Shown piece after piece: positions 7,760 through 17,365 of a stretch of 64,000 nt of DNA. Source of the stretch: Shewanella mangrovisoli (GTDB lineage Bacteria; Pseudomonadota; Gammaproteobacteria; Enterobacterales; Shewanellaceae); NCBI RefSeq assembly GCF_019457635.1, contig NZ_CP080412.1, forward strand, positions 620,001 to 684,000, read 5' to 3'. The translations under genes were made by a program, and so were the position numbers. A model generated the notes under the pieces. That model had not been told where the DNA came from. It made no database searches and saw only the letters and a program-made list of their open reading frames with translations. The stretch's first letter is position 1. Every line of letters begins with the position of its first letter.

Positions 7760-9043
7760 ATGCATAAAATCACTTCATATCTAATGTTAGATGAACAGGC
7801 CAAGGAGCTTGTTGATCTTGTTCATGGAACCCATATCGGCCTGACTTTTTCAGAAACCGCCGTACTCCTATTGCTGTTATCTTCCCCGAACGCGATTTTT
7901 ACCAAGGAAGAATTGCTGCACGTCGGCTGGCCAGAACGTGTGGTCGCGCCCACTTCATTAACTCAGTGCATCAGTACCTTACGTAAAAAATTAGAATCCT
8001 ATACCGAAGTGCAGCTTAAAACGGTGGCGCGCCGGGGTTATCAGTTGCATGTGTCCGAACAGTCCCATGTGAAGATGTTGGCGATTAACGATGCCGATGC
8101 GATCCGCGATGCGATTGTTGGCGTCTCTGCCTGGACGAAACTGGCAGGCATTATCATGTTGGGGGTGATCCTCACCTTAGTTTGGTACTGGAGCGATCAC
8201 CATGCCGTGGTGAAACGGGTCGCCAAATGGAATGCCGATAAATATATCAGCCTCAATATTGGCGGCACCTTGGGGACGGCGCAGGTGCTATATATCGACG
8301 ATGAGGAACATTTACATCCCTCATGGTGGCAAAAACATTTAGCGCCAGAGGGTAACCATATCAGTGGCTTACCTTATTTCAGCGCCTTTGCAGCGACTGA
8401 TGGTAAAAACTATTCGATGGCCATCTGCCCCTCGCTCGATGCCAAGGATTGTAACGGCAAGGGCATAATCAATATCACCTCCATAGATGCCACTCCGGCT
8501 GGCCTTGATATGGCTGAGTTTATTCCGCTCAGTAAAAAAATGGAGGAGCGTATTCGCTACAACCGCATAGTGCTGCCGATTGATGATAAGGGCGCGGGTG
8601 AGCTGCTGGAGCATAACTACCATGCGGATATTTACTTCCCTGTAGCGGGTGAACTGCTGGTGCGCACGGATCTGAGCATGTCGCTGGTGTACGAAGGGGA
8701 AAATAGAGGCAAGTTTTACTCTACCTCCTGCATCACCGATCAGGACTGTTTAACCACACCGATTAAGTACACTATCCGTGGCGAATTCGAGCAGTACCAG
8801 ACGCAAATTGATGATCTGAATGTGGATGTTTTCCATGTCAAAGTATCGCAAAAGGAGCTAACCAAACCCGATGAAGTGAGCCATTCGGCGATGCAGTTTT
8901 ACCGTGCGATTCGCAAACACGATATTCGCGACGAAGATCTGTTCTATTATCGGGTTTATCAAAATCAGGGCACGGCGGTATGGATAGTCCCACAGATGGG
9001 GCAACTGCTGGCCTGGACTCAGTACACTCAAGTCAAACTCTAA
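7760..9043 (+). CDS. ToxR/CadC-like membrane-anchored transcriptional regulator
   Basis: The product has 427 residues. The N-terminus (about 1-100) is an OmpR-type winged helix with the motifs TKEELL, TLRKKL and VARRGYQL. A single membrane helix follows at about 127-145, and then a periplasmic domain of roughly 280 residues that I do not recognise. Proteins of this design sense an external signal and bind promoter DNA directly from the membrane. Placed immediately after the sir/nos-like operon in the same orientation, it is the natural candidate regulator of sulfite respiration; that link is inference. The periplasmic domain contains a cysteine cluster (CPSLDAKDC and CITDQDC) that could form disulfides or sense redox state. 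Confidence 0.82.
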   Translation: MHKITSYLMLDEQAKELVDLVHGTHIGLTFSETAVLLLLLSSPNAIFTKEELLHVGWPERVVAPTSLTQCISTLRKKLESYTEVQLKTVARRGYQLHVSEQSHVKMLAINDADAIRDAIVGVSAWTKLAGIIMLGVILTLVWYWSDHHAVVKRVAKWNADKYISLNIGGTLGTAQVLYIDDEEHLHPSWWQKHLAPEGNHISGLPYFSAFAATDGKNYSMAICPSLDAKDCNGKGIINITSIDATPAGLDMAEFIPLSKKMEERIRYNRIVLPIDDKGAGELLEHNYHADIYFPVAGELLVRTDLSMSLVYEGENRGKFYSTSCITDQDCLTTPIKYTIRGEFEQYQTQIDDLNVDVFHVKVSQKELTKPDEVSHSAMQFYRAIRKHDIRDEDLFYYRVYQNQGTAVWIVPQMGQLLAWTQYTQVKL

Positions 9044-9055
9044 CCTGTGTTATTC

Positions 9056-9089
9056 AAACAGCCGATAGCCATCGGCTGTTTGGCTTTTT
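9056..9089 (+). terminator. Rho-independent terminator after ToxR-like gene
   Basis: An 11-bp stem AAACAGCCGAT/ATCGGCTGTTT with a 4-base loop is followed by GGCTTTTTG, 12 bases after the stop codon of the regulator. Confidence 0.85.
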
Positions 9090-9272
9090 GCTAGAAACAT
9101 CTGTTTGCAGAGAGTTAGAGTGTATTAAAGACTTTGCATTAACTTTCTATCATAAAGCGTGAGTTTCTTTTACATCCCACCATATCGCCAGTTACACTGC
9201 CTCGCCATGCTGGAAAGCATTCAAATAGCCAAAATACCAAAAATACAAGAATAACAACGGAAGGAGTCTCAT

Positions 9273-11405
9273 ATGTCGGACCGCCTGATCCCCGCCATAT
9301 TACTGTCGACGACAGTACTGACAGGGTTAACTGCCTGTGGTGATAACACCAAGGAAACCGCCGCTGCCGCCAGCGACAATGCTGCAAAAGTACAAACCAG
9401 CGCAGCGCCTGCTGCCAGCCAACCCGCCACGCCAATCGGCATTAACCTCGCGGCCATGTCGCCCAAGGTTAAACCCGGCGATGACTTTTATACCTACGCC
9501 AATGGCGAGTGGATGAAAACCACAGAGATCCCCGCCGATCGTTCAAGCACGGGTGCCTTTTTAGTGGCTTTCCAAGAGACTGAAAAGCATAAGACCAGCC
9601 TGATCGCCGACTTAGTCAAGGCCGAACACGCCGCTGGCAGCGATGATGCGCGCATTGCCGATTTCTACAAGGCTTACACTAACACCGCGGCAATCGATGC
9701 GGCGGGCATGAAGCCAATGGAAGCCGATTTAGCTAGCTATCAAGCCATTGCGGACAAACACGCCCTGTCGGCGGCGCTCGGTGCTAACCTGCGTGCCGAT
9801 GTGGATCCTCTCAATGCCACCGACTTTTTCACCGAAAACCTCTTCGGGATTTTCGTGACTCAAGGTCTGGCGACGCCGGGTGAAGTGCTGCCTTATATTC
9901 TGCAAGGCGGTTTAGGGTTGCCCGAGCGCGAATACTATCTGTCGGACGATCCTAAAATGGTCGAGATCCGCACCGCTTACCGTGCCTATATCGAGACCCT
10001 GCTGACCGATGCGGGCATCAGCGATGCAGCGGCCCGTGCAGATCGCATTTTTGCCCTCGAACATAAAATTGCTAGCGCCCACGCCAGCCGTGAAGACAGT
10101 GAAGATTTCACTAAGGCATCGGGTGTGTGGAGCCGTGCCGACTTCGATGCTAAAGCCCCGGGTATCGACTGGACTGCCTTTTTAGATGCCGCCCAGCTTG
10201 GCAAGCAAGACAGATTTGCCGCCTACCACGCCAGTGCTATTACTGGGCTGTCGGCGCTGGTGGCCTCTGAGCCGCTGGATGCGTGGAGAGACTGGCTGGT
10301 GTTCCACCATATCAATAGCCACGCCGATGTATTGCCTTCGGCTATCGATAACGCCTCTTTTGCCTTTAACGGCACTAAGCTGTCGGGCACTCCTGAGCAG
10401 CGCAGCCGTGATAAACGCGCCTTAAGTGCCTTGGATGAATACCTAGGTGATGCCGTAGGCCGCGCCTACGCCGAGCATTATTTCCCGGCATCGGCCAAGG
10501 CCGAAGTTAGCACTATGGTGGATAACATCGTCAGTGCCTTTGGTAAGCGTGTCGAAAAACTCGAGTGGATGGACCCTTCAACCAAGCAGGAAGCCCTAGC
10601 TAAGGTTGCGACCATTGCCGTTGGCGTGGGTTATCCCGATAAATGGCGTAATTACGATGCTTATGCCGTATCACCAACCAATGCCTATGCCAATGCTATC
10701 AATGGTGAAAGGGTGGAATACGCCCATCAACTCGCCAAAATTGGTAAGCCAATGGATAAGGGCGAGTGGTGGATGACGCCGCAAGTGGTTAACGCGGTTA
10801 ACCTGCCAGTGCAGAACGCGCTTAACTTCCCTGCGGGGATTTTGCAGCCACCATTCTTCGATGCTAAGGCCGATGCCGCCTATAACTATGGTGCGATTGG
10901 CGCTGTGATTGGCCATGAGATCAGCCATAGTTTCGATAACAATGGTGCGGCGTTCGACTCTACGGGTGCTATGCGTAACTGGTGGACGCCAGCGGACTTT
11001 GCTCAGTTTGCTAAGCAGGGTGAGGCATTGGCGAAACAGTTTGATGCCTATGCACCATTCCCGGATCTGCATGTAAACGGCAAGCTGACCTTAGGTGAAA
11101 ACATTGCCGACGTGGCGGGCTTAGCGGCCGCGCTCGATGCCTACCATGCCTCACTTAACGGTAAGCCTGCACCGGTTATCGATGGCTTTAGTGGCGACCA
11201 ACGCTTCTTTATCGGCTTCGCGCAAACGTGGGCGACTAAGATGCGTGACGAGGCCCTGCGTGCCCGCGTGGCGACCGATGGCCATGCTCCTGGCATGTAC
11301 CGCGCGCTGACCGTGCGTAACTTAGATGCGTGGTACACTGCGTTTGATGTGAAGCCCGGCGACAAGCTGTACTTAGCCCCAGAGGATCGCGTGAAGATCT
11401 GGTAA
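9273..11405 (+). CDS. M13 family (neprilysin-like) zinc metallopeptidase lipoprotein
   Basis: The product has 710 residues with a lipoprotein signal (LTAC, lipid Cys at 22) and an Ala-rich linker. The M13 catalytic domain follows. The zinc motif HEISH is at His548/Glu549/His552. The third ligand is in ENIADVAG (Glu609, with Asp613). The substrate-binding motif NALNFPAGILQPPFF lies before it. PepO-type proteins cleave peptides outside the cytoplasmic membrane. The start is backed by GGAAGGAG upstream. The gene is monocistronic, between two terminators. Confidence 0.95.
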   Translation: MSDRLIPAILLSTTVLTGLTACGDNTKETAAAASDNAAKVQTSAAPAASQPATPIGINLAAMSPKVKPGDDFYTYANGEWMKTTEIPADRSSTGAFLVAFQETEKHKTSLIADLVKAEHAAGSDDARIADFYKAYTNTAAIDAAGMKPMEADLASYQAIADKHALSAALGANLRADVDPLNATDFFTENLFGIFVTQGLATPGEVLPYILQGGLGLPEREYYLSDDPKMVEIRTAYRAYIETLLTDAGISDAAARADRIFALEHKIASAHASREDSEDFTKASGVWSRADFDAKAPGIDWTAFLDAAQLGKQDRFAAYHASAITGLSALVASEPLDAWRDWLVFHHINSHADVLPSAIDNASFAFNGTKLSGTPEQRSRDKRALSALDEYLGDAVGRAYAEHYFPASAKAEVSTMVDNIVSAFGKRVEKLEWMDPSTKQEALAKVATIAVGVGYPDKWRNYDAYAVSPTNAYANAINGERVEYAHQLAKIGKPMDKGEWWMTPQVVNAVNLPVQNALNFPAGILQPPFFDAKADAAYNYGAIGAVIGHEISHSFDNNGAAFDSTGAMRNWWTPADFAQFAKQGEALAKQFDAYAPFPDLHVNGKLTLGENIADVAGLAAALDAYHASLNGKPAPVIDGFSGDQRFFIGFAQTWATKMRDEALRARVATDGHAPGMYRALTVRNLDAWYTAFDVKPGDKLYLAPEDRVKIW

Positions 11406-11417
11406 GTTAAGTCGATA

Positions 11418-11445
11418 AAAAGGGAACCCTAGGGTTCCCTTTTTT
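11418..11445. terminator. Bidirectional terminator
   Basis: The palindrome AGGGAACCCT/AGGGTTCCCT is flanked by A-rich and T-rich runs. It serves both the M13 peptidase (+) and the convergent cti gene (-), whose stop codon is at 11447-11449. Confidence 0.88.
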
Positions 11446-11446
11446 G

Positions 11447-13840
11447 TTAGCGATTTTGCAGTCGATTGTAGTCCAGCCAACCGCTTTCAATCGGATGACT
11501 GTCGAAAAAGGCTTGGTTGAGTTTATCGCTAAAGGCCCAGAAACGCGGATCGGTACGGCGCACAGCCGCCAAATCCAATAACGCCTCGTAGTCTTTTTCG
11601 GTTTGCATGCCTTCGACCTTAGCCACGACTTTGGCTAAGTCCTGCTCCTTGATATGCCAGAAGGCTTCGGGGTAACTGCCCAAAAGCCCGCGCACTAGCG
11701 TGACATCATCCTTGGCGGGCTCGCGATTGCTTTCCTCATTGAATAGGCTCGAAATATTCCGATGGGCACTGTTACGCACTAAGGTGAAGATTTCCGCTTT
11801 GCCTGGGGTTTGCGGCTCAATCATGATCATCGTCAGCTCGGGCAAAAGAGTCGCTTGCGTGCCTTTGACTCTGCCTAGCGTCTGCAACAAGGCCTTGCTA
11901 TTGGGTTGCAACTGACTGAGTGCGATTTGATAGCGTTGGGGCTGAACCTCGCCAACTTTAGCTGCCAACTTTTGGTAGAGCTCGGCCTTAAGATCGTCCG
12001 TGTAGTAGAGCACGCCCGTGGGTTGATTGAAGGTATTAATATCCCCCGCGATAAAGGCGGTCAGCTGGGTGCCCGCATCCTGATACCAATCCTTAAACTG
12101 CTTACGGCGCTCTTCTTGGGGCAACAAGGTCAAGAAGTTAGACTCGCCCTCCATGCGTAAAAAATCCATATACAGGCGGGTGAGTAGCTGGTGGCCATAG
12201 TTGCCATACACATCGAAACCCGCGACTAAGAGGTAGTGAATACGCTCCAGCAGGGCATAGTCGATCACCCAAGCCGTCTTAGGAGATTCTCCCACTAATC
12301 CTTTGACCACAGTGGCATTATCGAAATGCCTAAATACCGTCAGGCTGGCATTATCATTGTTGCCGCCGCCATCCCATAAACCGTCGATAGTGAGGTGGCG
12401 ACCATTTTTAAACTTATGATTTAAAAACTGATTTCGTGCCCGCATATACTCGCCCTGTTTGGCGGCGTATTTCACCCAAGTCACGGCAAGGGCGGTGCTT
12501 TCTTCCTCGGCGGGCATGCGTAGGTTCTCGATTTGGCCCTGATAGAAGTCAGTAAAGTCACTGTCGTCCATATATTCTGGGGTGACAAAGTAAACCCAGA
12601 ATCTATCGTTGATCACATTGAGGGCGACCTGACCACGGCACACCGGCCCCTTGATAAAGCCCATAATAGTGTCTTGGGCGCGGGTGAGCATAAAGCGATA
12701 GCGCGAGCCTGCTGGCAGCTGAATAAAGGCCTCGAAGGGATTGGCCGCTACGCTTGGTTTATAGCTGGGCAGCGAGCTGACTTGGTATTTAGCGTCGATA
12801 AACCACTGCTGCCAGTTTTGCAGCACAGTGTTATTCAAAGCGTAGGGAATATGGGTTTTATCGACGATCGTGGCGCGATAGGGCTGAAAGCGGTAATACA
12901 CCCGCGACACTTGCGGATCGTCGAAGGGACGGCGGCTGGCAATAAGATCAATAGGTTTGCCCGGCGGCGTGCGTGAGCGCACTAACTCAAAGTAAATCGC
13001 AGGGGCATTGGCCGCGGTTAAGGACTCAAAATACAGGTGGAAGGCAAACAAGTGCTCGTAAATATAGCGGGCACTCAGTTGCGCCTTGAGGCTATCGGCA
13101 TTTAAAAACTGCTCCCAGCGGGCGATTTCGTCGCTGAACTCGGCGCTAAGCGCAGGTGGCGTTGGCAACACAGCGCCCTGTTCGAGCCATTGCATTAATA
13201 CCTTATGTTCCTGCTGATTGAGCGCAGGCAAGCCGTAGGGCATACCTGCAAGGGGCTGGTATTGCTCGTATTTGTCCATTTCTTCAATGCTGGCGCACTG
13301 CTGAACCCGATCGAGGCTAAAGTCGAAACTCTTATCGAGCAGTTTAGTGTCCGGCAGGGGATGGGCCTGTTTTAGCGTTAGCATCCGCGCCAGCACTGAG
13401 GCTTGGGTATTGGCCTGCGGGGTCTGGGCGCGCTCATTGAGTACGGGATAAAAACCGCGTTCGCGCCATGCTTCAGGCGTATGGGCATCGACAAATAACC
13501 GATTCGGTGTTGCCGCCATCAAACGGGTGCCCTGATAGACCTTTTCCTTATTGGCGCCCCGTTCAATGCCCTCACTAGAGGTCATTTTAAGCTGACAGGG
13601 TGCATCGTAACAGGCATGGCAAACCACGCAGCGACCGTTGATGATAGGTTCAACAGTCGAGTGATAAGCCTTTGTTTGTGCTGTGAGTTCACTAGGATTA
13701 AGCTGATTATCAGCCCGCGTCTGCGGCGAGCTTTTACCGTAAAGATTATCAAAATCCACCTGGGCGACGCTGGCGCAACCCGTGACCGCTAACACTAGGG
13801 CCAAAAGCCAACGTTTCCAAACTGCATTTATCGGATTCAT
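11447..13840 (-). CDS. cti: Fatty acid cis/trans isomerase Cti
   Basis: The product has 797 residues from the start at 13840, which is preceded by AAAGGAGTGGAT; an upstream in-frame ATG at 13876 adds 12 residues but lacks such a site. It has an N-terminal signal or lipoprotein-like segment (VTGCASV). Next comes a haem-binding CVVCHAC motif, followed by the long Cti domain. Cti converts cis- to trans-unsaturated fatty acids in existing phospholipids in the periplasm, stiffening the membrane under solvent, heat or metal stress. The haem motif and length match Pseudomonas and Vibrio Cti. The gene is monocistronic and divergent from the flavin-reductase-like gene. Confidence 0.93.
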   Translation of the reverse strand: MNPINAVWKRWLLALVLAVTGCASVAQVDFDNLYGKSSPQTRADNQLNPSELTAQTKAYHSTVEPIINGRCVVCHACYDAPCQLKMTSSEGIERGANKEKVYQGTRLMAATPNRLFVDAHTPEAWRERGFYPVLNERAQTPQANTQASVLARMLTLKQAHPLPDTKLLDKSFDFSLDRVQQCASIEEMDKYEQYQPLAGMPYGLPALNQQEHKVLMQWLEQGAVLPTPPALSAEFSDEIARWEQFLNADSLKAQLSARYIYEHLFAFHLYFESLTAANAPAIYFELVRSRTPPGKPIDLIASRRPFDDPQVSRVYYRFQPYRATIVDKTHIPYALNNTVLQNWQQWFIDAKYQVSSLPSYKPSVAANPFEAFIQLPAGSRYRFMLTRAQDTIMGFIKGPVCRGQVALNVINDRFWVYFVTPEYMDDSDFTDFYQGQIENLRMPAEEESTALAVTWVKYAAKQGEYMRARNQFLNHKFKNGRHLTIDGLWDGGGNNDNASLTVFRHFDNATVVKGLVGESPKTAWVIDYALLERIHYLLVAGFDVYGNYGHQLLTRLYMDFLRMEGESNFLTLLPQEERRKQFKDWYQDAGTQLTAFIAGDINTFNQPTGVLYYTDDLKAELYQKLAAKVGEVQPQRYQIALSQLQPNSKALLQTLGRVKGTQATLLPELTMIMIEPQTPGKAEIFTLVRNSAHRNISSLFNEESNREPAKDDVTLVRGLLGSYPEAFWHIKEQDLAKVVAKVEGMQTEKDYEALLDLAAVRRTDPRFWAFSDKLNQAFFDSHPIESGWLDYNRLQNR

Positions 13841-13970
13841 ATCCACTCCTTTGCCCGACTGATGAGCTTTATCCATCCTTAATCTGCAACACTTTAGCAG
13901 AATAGTCTGAACAAGTTGAATTTACTGTTTATTTGGGGTGTTTATTCGGCCTGTTCACGGGGTAATATGA

Positions 13971-13990
13971 ATAGCATTAGTGGATGCTAT
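13971..13990. promoter_or_regulatory. Inverted repeat in cti / flavin-reductase divergent region
   Basis: ATAGCAT and ATGCTAT are separated by 6 bases, about 35 bases before the flavin-reductase-like ATG. This is a possible operator or overlapping -10 region. The support is only the symmetry. Confidence 0.3.
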
Positions 13991-14023
13991 GCTTTATTAG
14001 GCACAAATCGATAAGGGAAGAAG

Positions 14024-14650
14024 ATGACTACAGAACGCTATTTTTACGAGCCGAGCAAGGGACATGGACTATCGCACGACCCCTTAAATGCGATTGTCGC
14101 CCCCAGACCCATAGGCTGGATCTCCTCGCGCAGTGCCCAGGGGCAACGCAATCTCGCGCCCTATAGTTTTTTCAATTGTTTCAATTACAAACCTCCTATT
14201 ATCGGCTTTGCCAGTACGGGCTGGAAGGACAGTGTCGCCAATATCGTCGACACCGGCGAATTTGTCTGGAATCTCACTACCCGCAGCCTTGCCGAGAAAA
14301 TGAATCAAACCTCGGCCATGCTGCCCCGCGGTGAAGACGAATTTGCCTTTGCTGGACTCACCCCCAAGGCTGGCACTATCGTTCAAGCTGAGCTGGTGGC
14401 CGAAAGCCCGGTAAACTTTGAATGTAAGCTTTCTCAATGTATTCAATTAACTGCCGCCAATGGGGATAAGATTGATACTTGGCTCGTCTTAGGTGAAGTC
14501 GTTGCCGTGCATATCGCCAAGCATTTACTCGATAGTGACGGCGTGTATCAAACCGCCCTCGCTGAACCCGTGCTGCGGGCTGGCGGCCCATCCGCCTACT
14601 ATGGGATCTCGGAAGAGCAAAGGTTTGATTTGCATAGACCACAAGTGTAG
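14024..14650 (+). CDS. Flavin-reductase-like FMN-binding protein
   Basis: The product has 208 residues of the flavin reductase-like/DIM6-NTAB split-barrel family. Characteristic N-terminal motifs are VAPRPIGWISS and LAPYSFFNCF, which form the FMN site. Relatives bind FMN and reduce it with NAD(P)H, or act as flavoprotein oxidoreductases; the substrate is unknown. GGGAAGAAG precedes the ATG. The gene stands alone with its own terminator immediately downstream. Confidence 0.88.
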   Translation: MTTERYFYEPSKGHGLSHDPLNAIVAPRPIGWISSRSAQGQRNLAPYSFFNCFNYKPPIIGFASTGWKDSVANIVDTGEFVWNLTTRSLAEKMNQTSAMLPRGEDEFAFAGLTPKAGTIVQAELVAESPVNFECKLSQCIQLTAANGDKIDTWLVLGEVVAVHIAKHLLDSDGVYQTALAEPVLRAGGPSAYYGISEEQRFDLHRPQV

Positions 14651-14658
14651 GTGTTGGT

Positions 14659-14681
14659 ACTCAAACTTCGTTTGAGTTTTT
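14659..14681 (+). terminator. Terminator of flavin-reductase-like gene
   Basis: A perfect 8-bp stem ACTCAAAC/GTTTGAGT with a TTC loop is followed by a T run, 8 bases after the stop codon. Confidence 0.85.
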
Positions 14682-15082
14682 GACTTATTAGTTTTGGTAT
14701 CTCATGGCAGAGCAATCTAAAGCTTAAGTTTTTATTCTTTTAAAGAAAAATCAATGTCGTGTGGCTTCACCCCACACCCGACCAAAAGGGGAAAAGCGCC
14801 TGTTCCCCTTTTGGAAATCCCCCGGCGTCCCTAGCGAAGTTACATGCATTGGTTAGTGGTCTCATACTCCAATAAAAATTGCCTAACGGCTCAGATGGGA
14901 CATCCATGTCCCCCCGAGCCTGCACCATCATCCATGATGTCGCCACGGCATTTTTATCTGCGTATTTCGACAACTTCGCAGGGAAGGTGAACTTCTGAGA
15001 TTTCGGTGTTAGCTATTAATCTCGAAAGAGCGATATCTATAAATGATTTTCATGTATTTCCTGCCATTTAGCGTTGGGATCG
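14682..15082. other. Gene-free stretch left of the ATPase gene
   Basis: No coding sequence is seen. It holds the structured repeat described at 14759-14997 and then AT-rich DNA running into the 3' end of the ATPase gene. Confidence 0.6.
14759..14997 (+). repeat. Structured multi-hairpin repeat, left copy
   Basis: This non-coding stretch is a chain of hairpins. They are GTGTGG/CCACAC (14759-14777), a perfect 12-bp stem CCAAAAGGGGAA/TTCCCCTTTTGG (14782-14814), GGGACAT-CC-ATGTCCC (14897-14912) inside an outer GGCTC/GAGCC pair, and CATCAT-CC-ATGATG (14926-14939). It ends with GGTGAACTTCTG. A second copy lies in inverted orientation at 17366-17594. Both share the first hairpin loop (CTTCA), the joint ACACCCGACCAA, the NNCCATCCATGG-style or CC-loop hairpins, and the exact 12-base end. 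Most of the remaining sequence differs. The total length is about 239 bases. Confidence 0.7.
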
Positions 15083-17176
15083 TTAATGGTGTTGTTTACT
15101 AATTTTTTCAACATATTGGTTGCATTCATTTATAACAAACTCAGGTACTAGACTATATTTATTAGGGTCTAATTGTGAAATATTGTCATTTTCAATGTGA
15201 AAAACTTCGTTTATATATTTCTGAAGGTAATTGTTTTCTAAGTTAACTCCTGAAGTTAGAATCCTAAATATTTGCAGTTTCTCGTAGTCGTTTTCAGCAA
15301 TTTTGTAAAGATCAATCATTCTTTCGTTGCTTTGTATAGTTTTAACTAGTTCATTGTAATCAAAGTTTTTAACTATTTTCTCTATTTCATTGATTGCTAT
15401 GTCAATGTCATCTTGTAACATAGGTGTCCCGTCTTTATATATTGGAATATCTCTCTTGTGAATTAAGTTTGATATTAGGTTGTAAGTTGAATTCTTATTG
15501 TTCATAGCATCTAATTTTCTTCTAATATATATTAGTTTGATGATTGGGTGAAGTGTTCTTCCTGTATTTAAATCACAAACCTCTATAAATGTAAGTATAT
15601 CTTCCTTTTCAATGCTAATTTCTTTTAGATAACCATTTTTGTTATATATTAAATGTGCTTTGTTAATATTGTTTACAGGTATTATTTTGAAAAAATCAAC
15701 AATTGGATCGAAGTCATGAGTAAGCATTAGCACTGTAAGACCTTTTAATGATGTGTTTTCAACAAACAATTTCCTCATGATTGCATATTTTTTATTTTTA
15801 TCAAATGAGGATATCGGATCATCAAGCACAATTAAGTCAGGCTTGCTAGAAAGGCATTGATACATAAATAACAACATTGCAAAAGCATTTTTCTCTCCAT
15901 AGCTTAAATGTTTCTTCCCATCTAATATAAATTGCTCGGTATCTATATGCCTTAGTTTCATCGGCGAGGAGGGAGTTTGGTCATCAAAAAACACTTGATA
16001 TTTGTAACCAGCCTTTTCAAGGAATTGATTGATTTCAATTTTGTATTTATTGATTAACTTAGATATATGAGTTTTGTTTTTTCCTACGCTTACTTGCAAC
16101 TCTTGTACCCTACGAATAATTTGTTCGAGCGACTCATTCACTCCACGGGTGACTTCATTGGTTCTTTCAGAGTTAAGATGTGGTATGAGTTCTAAATTAA
16201 TTTTCAACTTAAGTAGCTTTTCATCAACTTTTATATTCTCATTAAAGCTGAAATAGCTTAATGATTTAAGGTCTTGAATCTTAGATAGAAGAAGATCTAT
16301 TTGTTCTTTTATTTGCTTCAACGTTAACTCTTCTTCTGAAGATATACCAGTTTTGTTCGTTGTGATTTGTATAATTTTATCTTTAGTATCAATGTTAAAA
16401 TAATCTCCTAATGACTCTACAGCATTTAGGATAACAATAAGATGTTCAAAGTTCTTAGGTTTATAGGTTTCTGTGATTTTTTTAACATCATCTTTTTTAT
16501 CAGCGATCTCTGACGCGCAAAAAGGACAACACTCATCAATATCTAAGAATTCAGTGCCTTGGGACTGCCAAGATATCCATTTAGTATTTGATTGGCTTTT
16601 AAGAAAAGAGGTGTATTGAGATACTTCTTGAGGAATGTTGTGCAATTTATTCCCATCAGCTAAAGATTTAGAAAATGCAGAAGCTTTAGATATTCCTTTC
16701 TCTGTGGCTTTTTTACCAAATGAATCACTTAGCCTTCTTAAATCTTGGCTCATTTTTTCTAACTCGGAATTTTTCTCAACTTCTTCTCTTACGCCTTTAA
16801 CAAATTGCTCAATTTCAGCTGTCTGTGTATTAAATGTGTCGTCTTTGATGAAAATATCAAAACTATTTTCTAAAACTTCATCTTTTTTAAAAGTAAATTT
16901 TTCGATGAATTCTTCATCAAAAATCATTATGGATTCAATACCATCTAAGCCACTGACTTTAGGTGCTGCTTCTAGAGAATTATTTTCTAGATGTTTAAAT
17001 TGTTTTAATACCTGTAGCGATTCAGGGGTCGATACGCAATATTGAATAGCTTTAGCTAATGTACTTTTCCCTGTACCATTGATGCCATACTTCACATTTA
17101 ACGCACTCTTTTTAATTGTAATAACTCCATGGTCTATGCTATTACAATTTTCTATTGTTACATTAATCATTGACAT
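15083..17176 (-). CDS. AAA_13/ABC-type ATPase with coiled coil and CxxC, island gene
   Basis: The product has about 697 residues. The N-terminal half-ATPase has Walker A GINGTGKST (about 31-39). A long helical middle region follows, rich in Lys/Glu, with CCPFC (Cys216, Cys217, Cys220) near its midpoint. The C-terminal half-ATPase then has signature LSYGEKN, Walker B LIVLDDPISSFD and a switch His in LTHDFD. About 200 further residues complete the protein. The layout matches the AAA_13 group that includes PrrC/RloC-type anticodon nucleases and other phage-defence ATPases. No nuclease motif could be assigned to the C-terminus. The gene is much more AT-rich than its neighbours, stands alone, and is bracketed by inverted repeat elements, all signs of transfer. 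The start at 17176 follows AAAAAGGAG; an ATG at 17170 is equally possible. Confidence 0.82.
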   Translation of the reverse strand: MSMINVTIENCNSIDHGVITIKKSALNVKYGINGTGKSTLAKAIQYCVSTPESLQVLKQFKHLENNSLEAAPKVSGLDGIESIMIFDEEFIEKFTFKKDEVLENSFDIFIKDDTFNTQTAEIEQFVKGVREEVEKNSELEKMSQDLRRLSDSFGKKATEKGISKASAFSKSLADGNKLHNIPQEVSQYTSFLKSQSNTKWISWQSQGTEFLDIDECCPFCASEIADKKDDVKKITETYKPKNFEHLIVILNAVESLGDYFNIDTKDKIIQITTNKTGISSEEELTLKQIKEQIDLLLSKIQDLKSLSYFSFNENIKVDEKLLKLKINLELIPHLNSERTNEVTRGVNESLEQIIRRVQELQVSVGKNKTHISKLINKYKIEINQFLEKAGYKYQVFFDDQTPSSPMKLRHIDTEQFILDGKKHLSYGEKNAFAMLLFMYQCLSSKPDLIVLDDPISSFDKNKKYAIMRKLFVENTSLKGLTVLMLTHDFDPIVDFFKIIPVNNINKAHLIYNKNGYLKEISIEKEDILTFIEVCDLNTGRTLHPIIKLIYIRRKLDAMNNKNSTYNLISNLIHKRDIPIYKDGTPMLQDDIDIAINEIEKIVKNFDYNELVKTIQSNERMIDLYKIAENDYEKLQIFRILTSGVNLENNYLQKYINEVFHIENDNISQLDPNKYSLVPEFVINECNQYVEKISKQHH

Positions 17177-17365
17177 ATAACTCCTTTTTATCATTTAGTT
17201 AATAAGTTTTGCATAGGTTTCTGTGTGGAGCTTGGTGATTAGTGTTTTTTGTGATTAAAATCACGCAGGTAAGTTATTGGTTACAGTTGAAAGCATGGCT
17301 ATATCTTGTATACCAAGAATAATAGGATGGTCTAACTTTTAGATTAACAGATTGTTGAGTTGCTA

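Noticed and set aside
14767..14973. 68-codon minus-strand frame in the left repeat
   Set aside because: It reads antisense through the hairpins of the repeat and has no homology or ribosome site.
14759..14997. attC site of a chromosomal integron
   Set aside because: A GCCTAAC core-like heptamer occurs, but no matching GTTRRRY partner at proper spacing and no integrase is seen. The multi-hairpin plan is different.
15083..17176. Calling the ATPase a definite RloC or PrrC anticodon nuclease
   Set aside because: The ATPase and CPFC layout is suggestive, but the nuclease residues could not be placed in the C-terminal domain.
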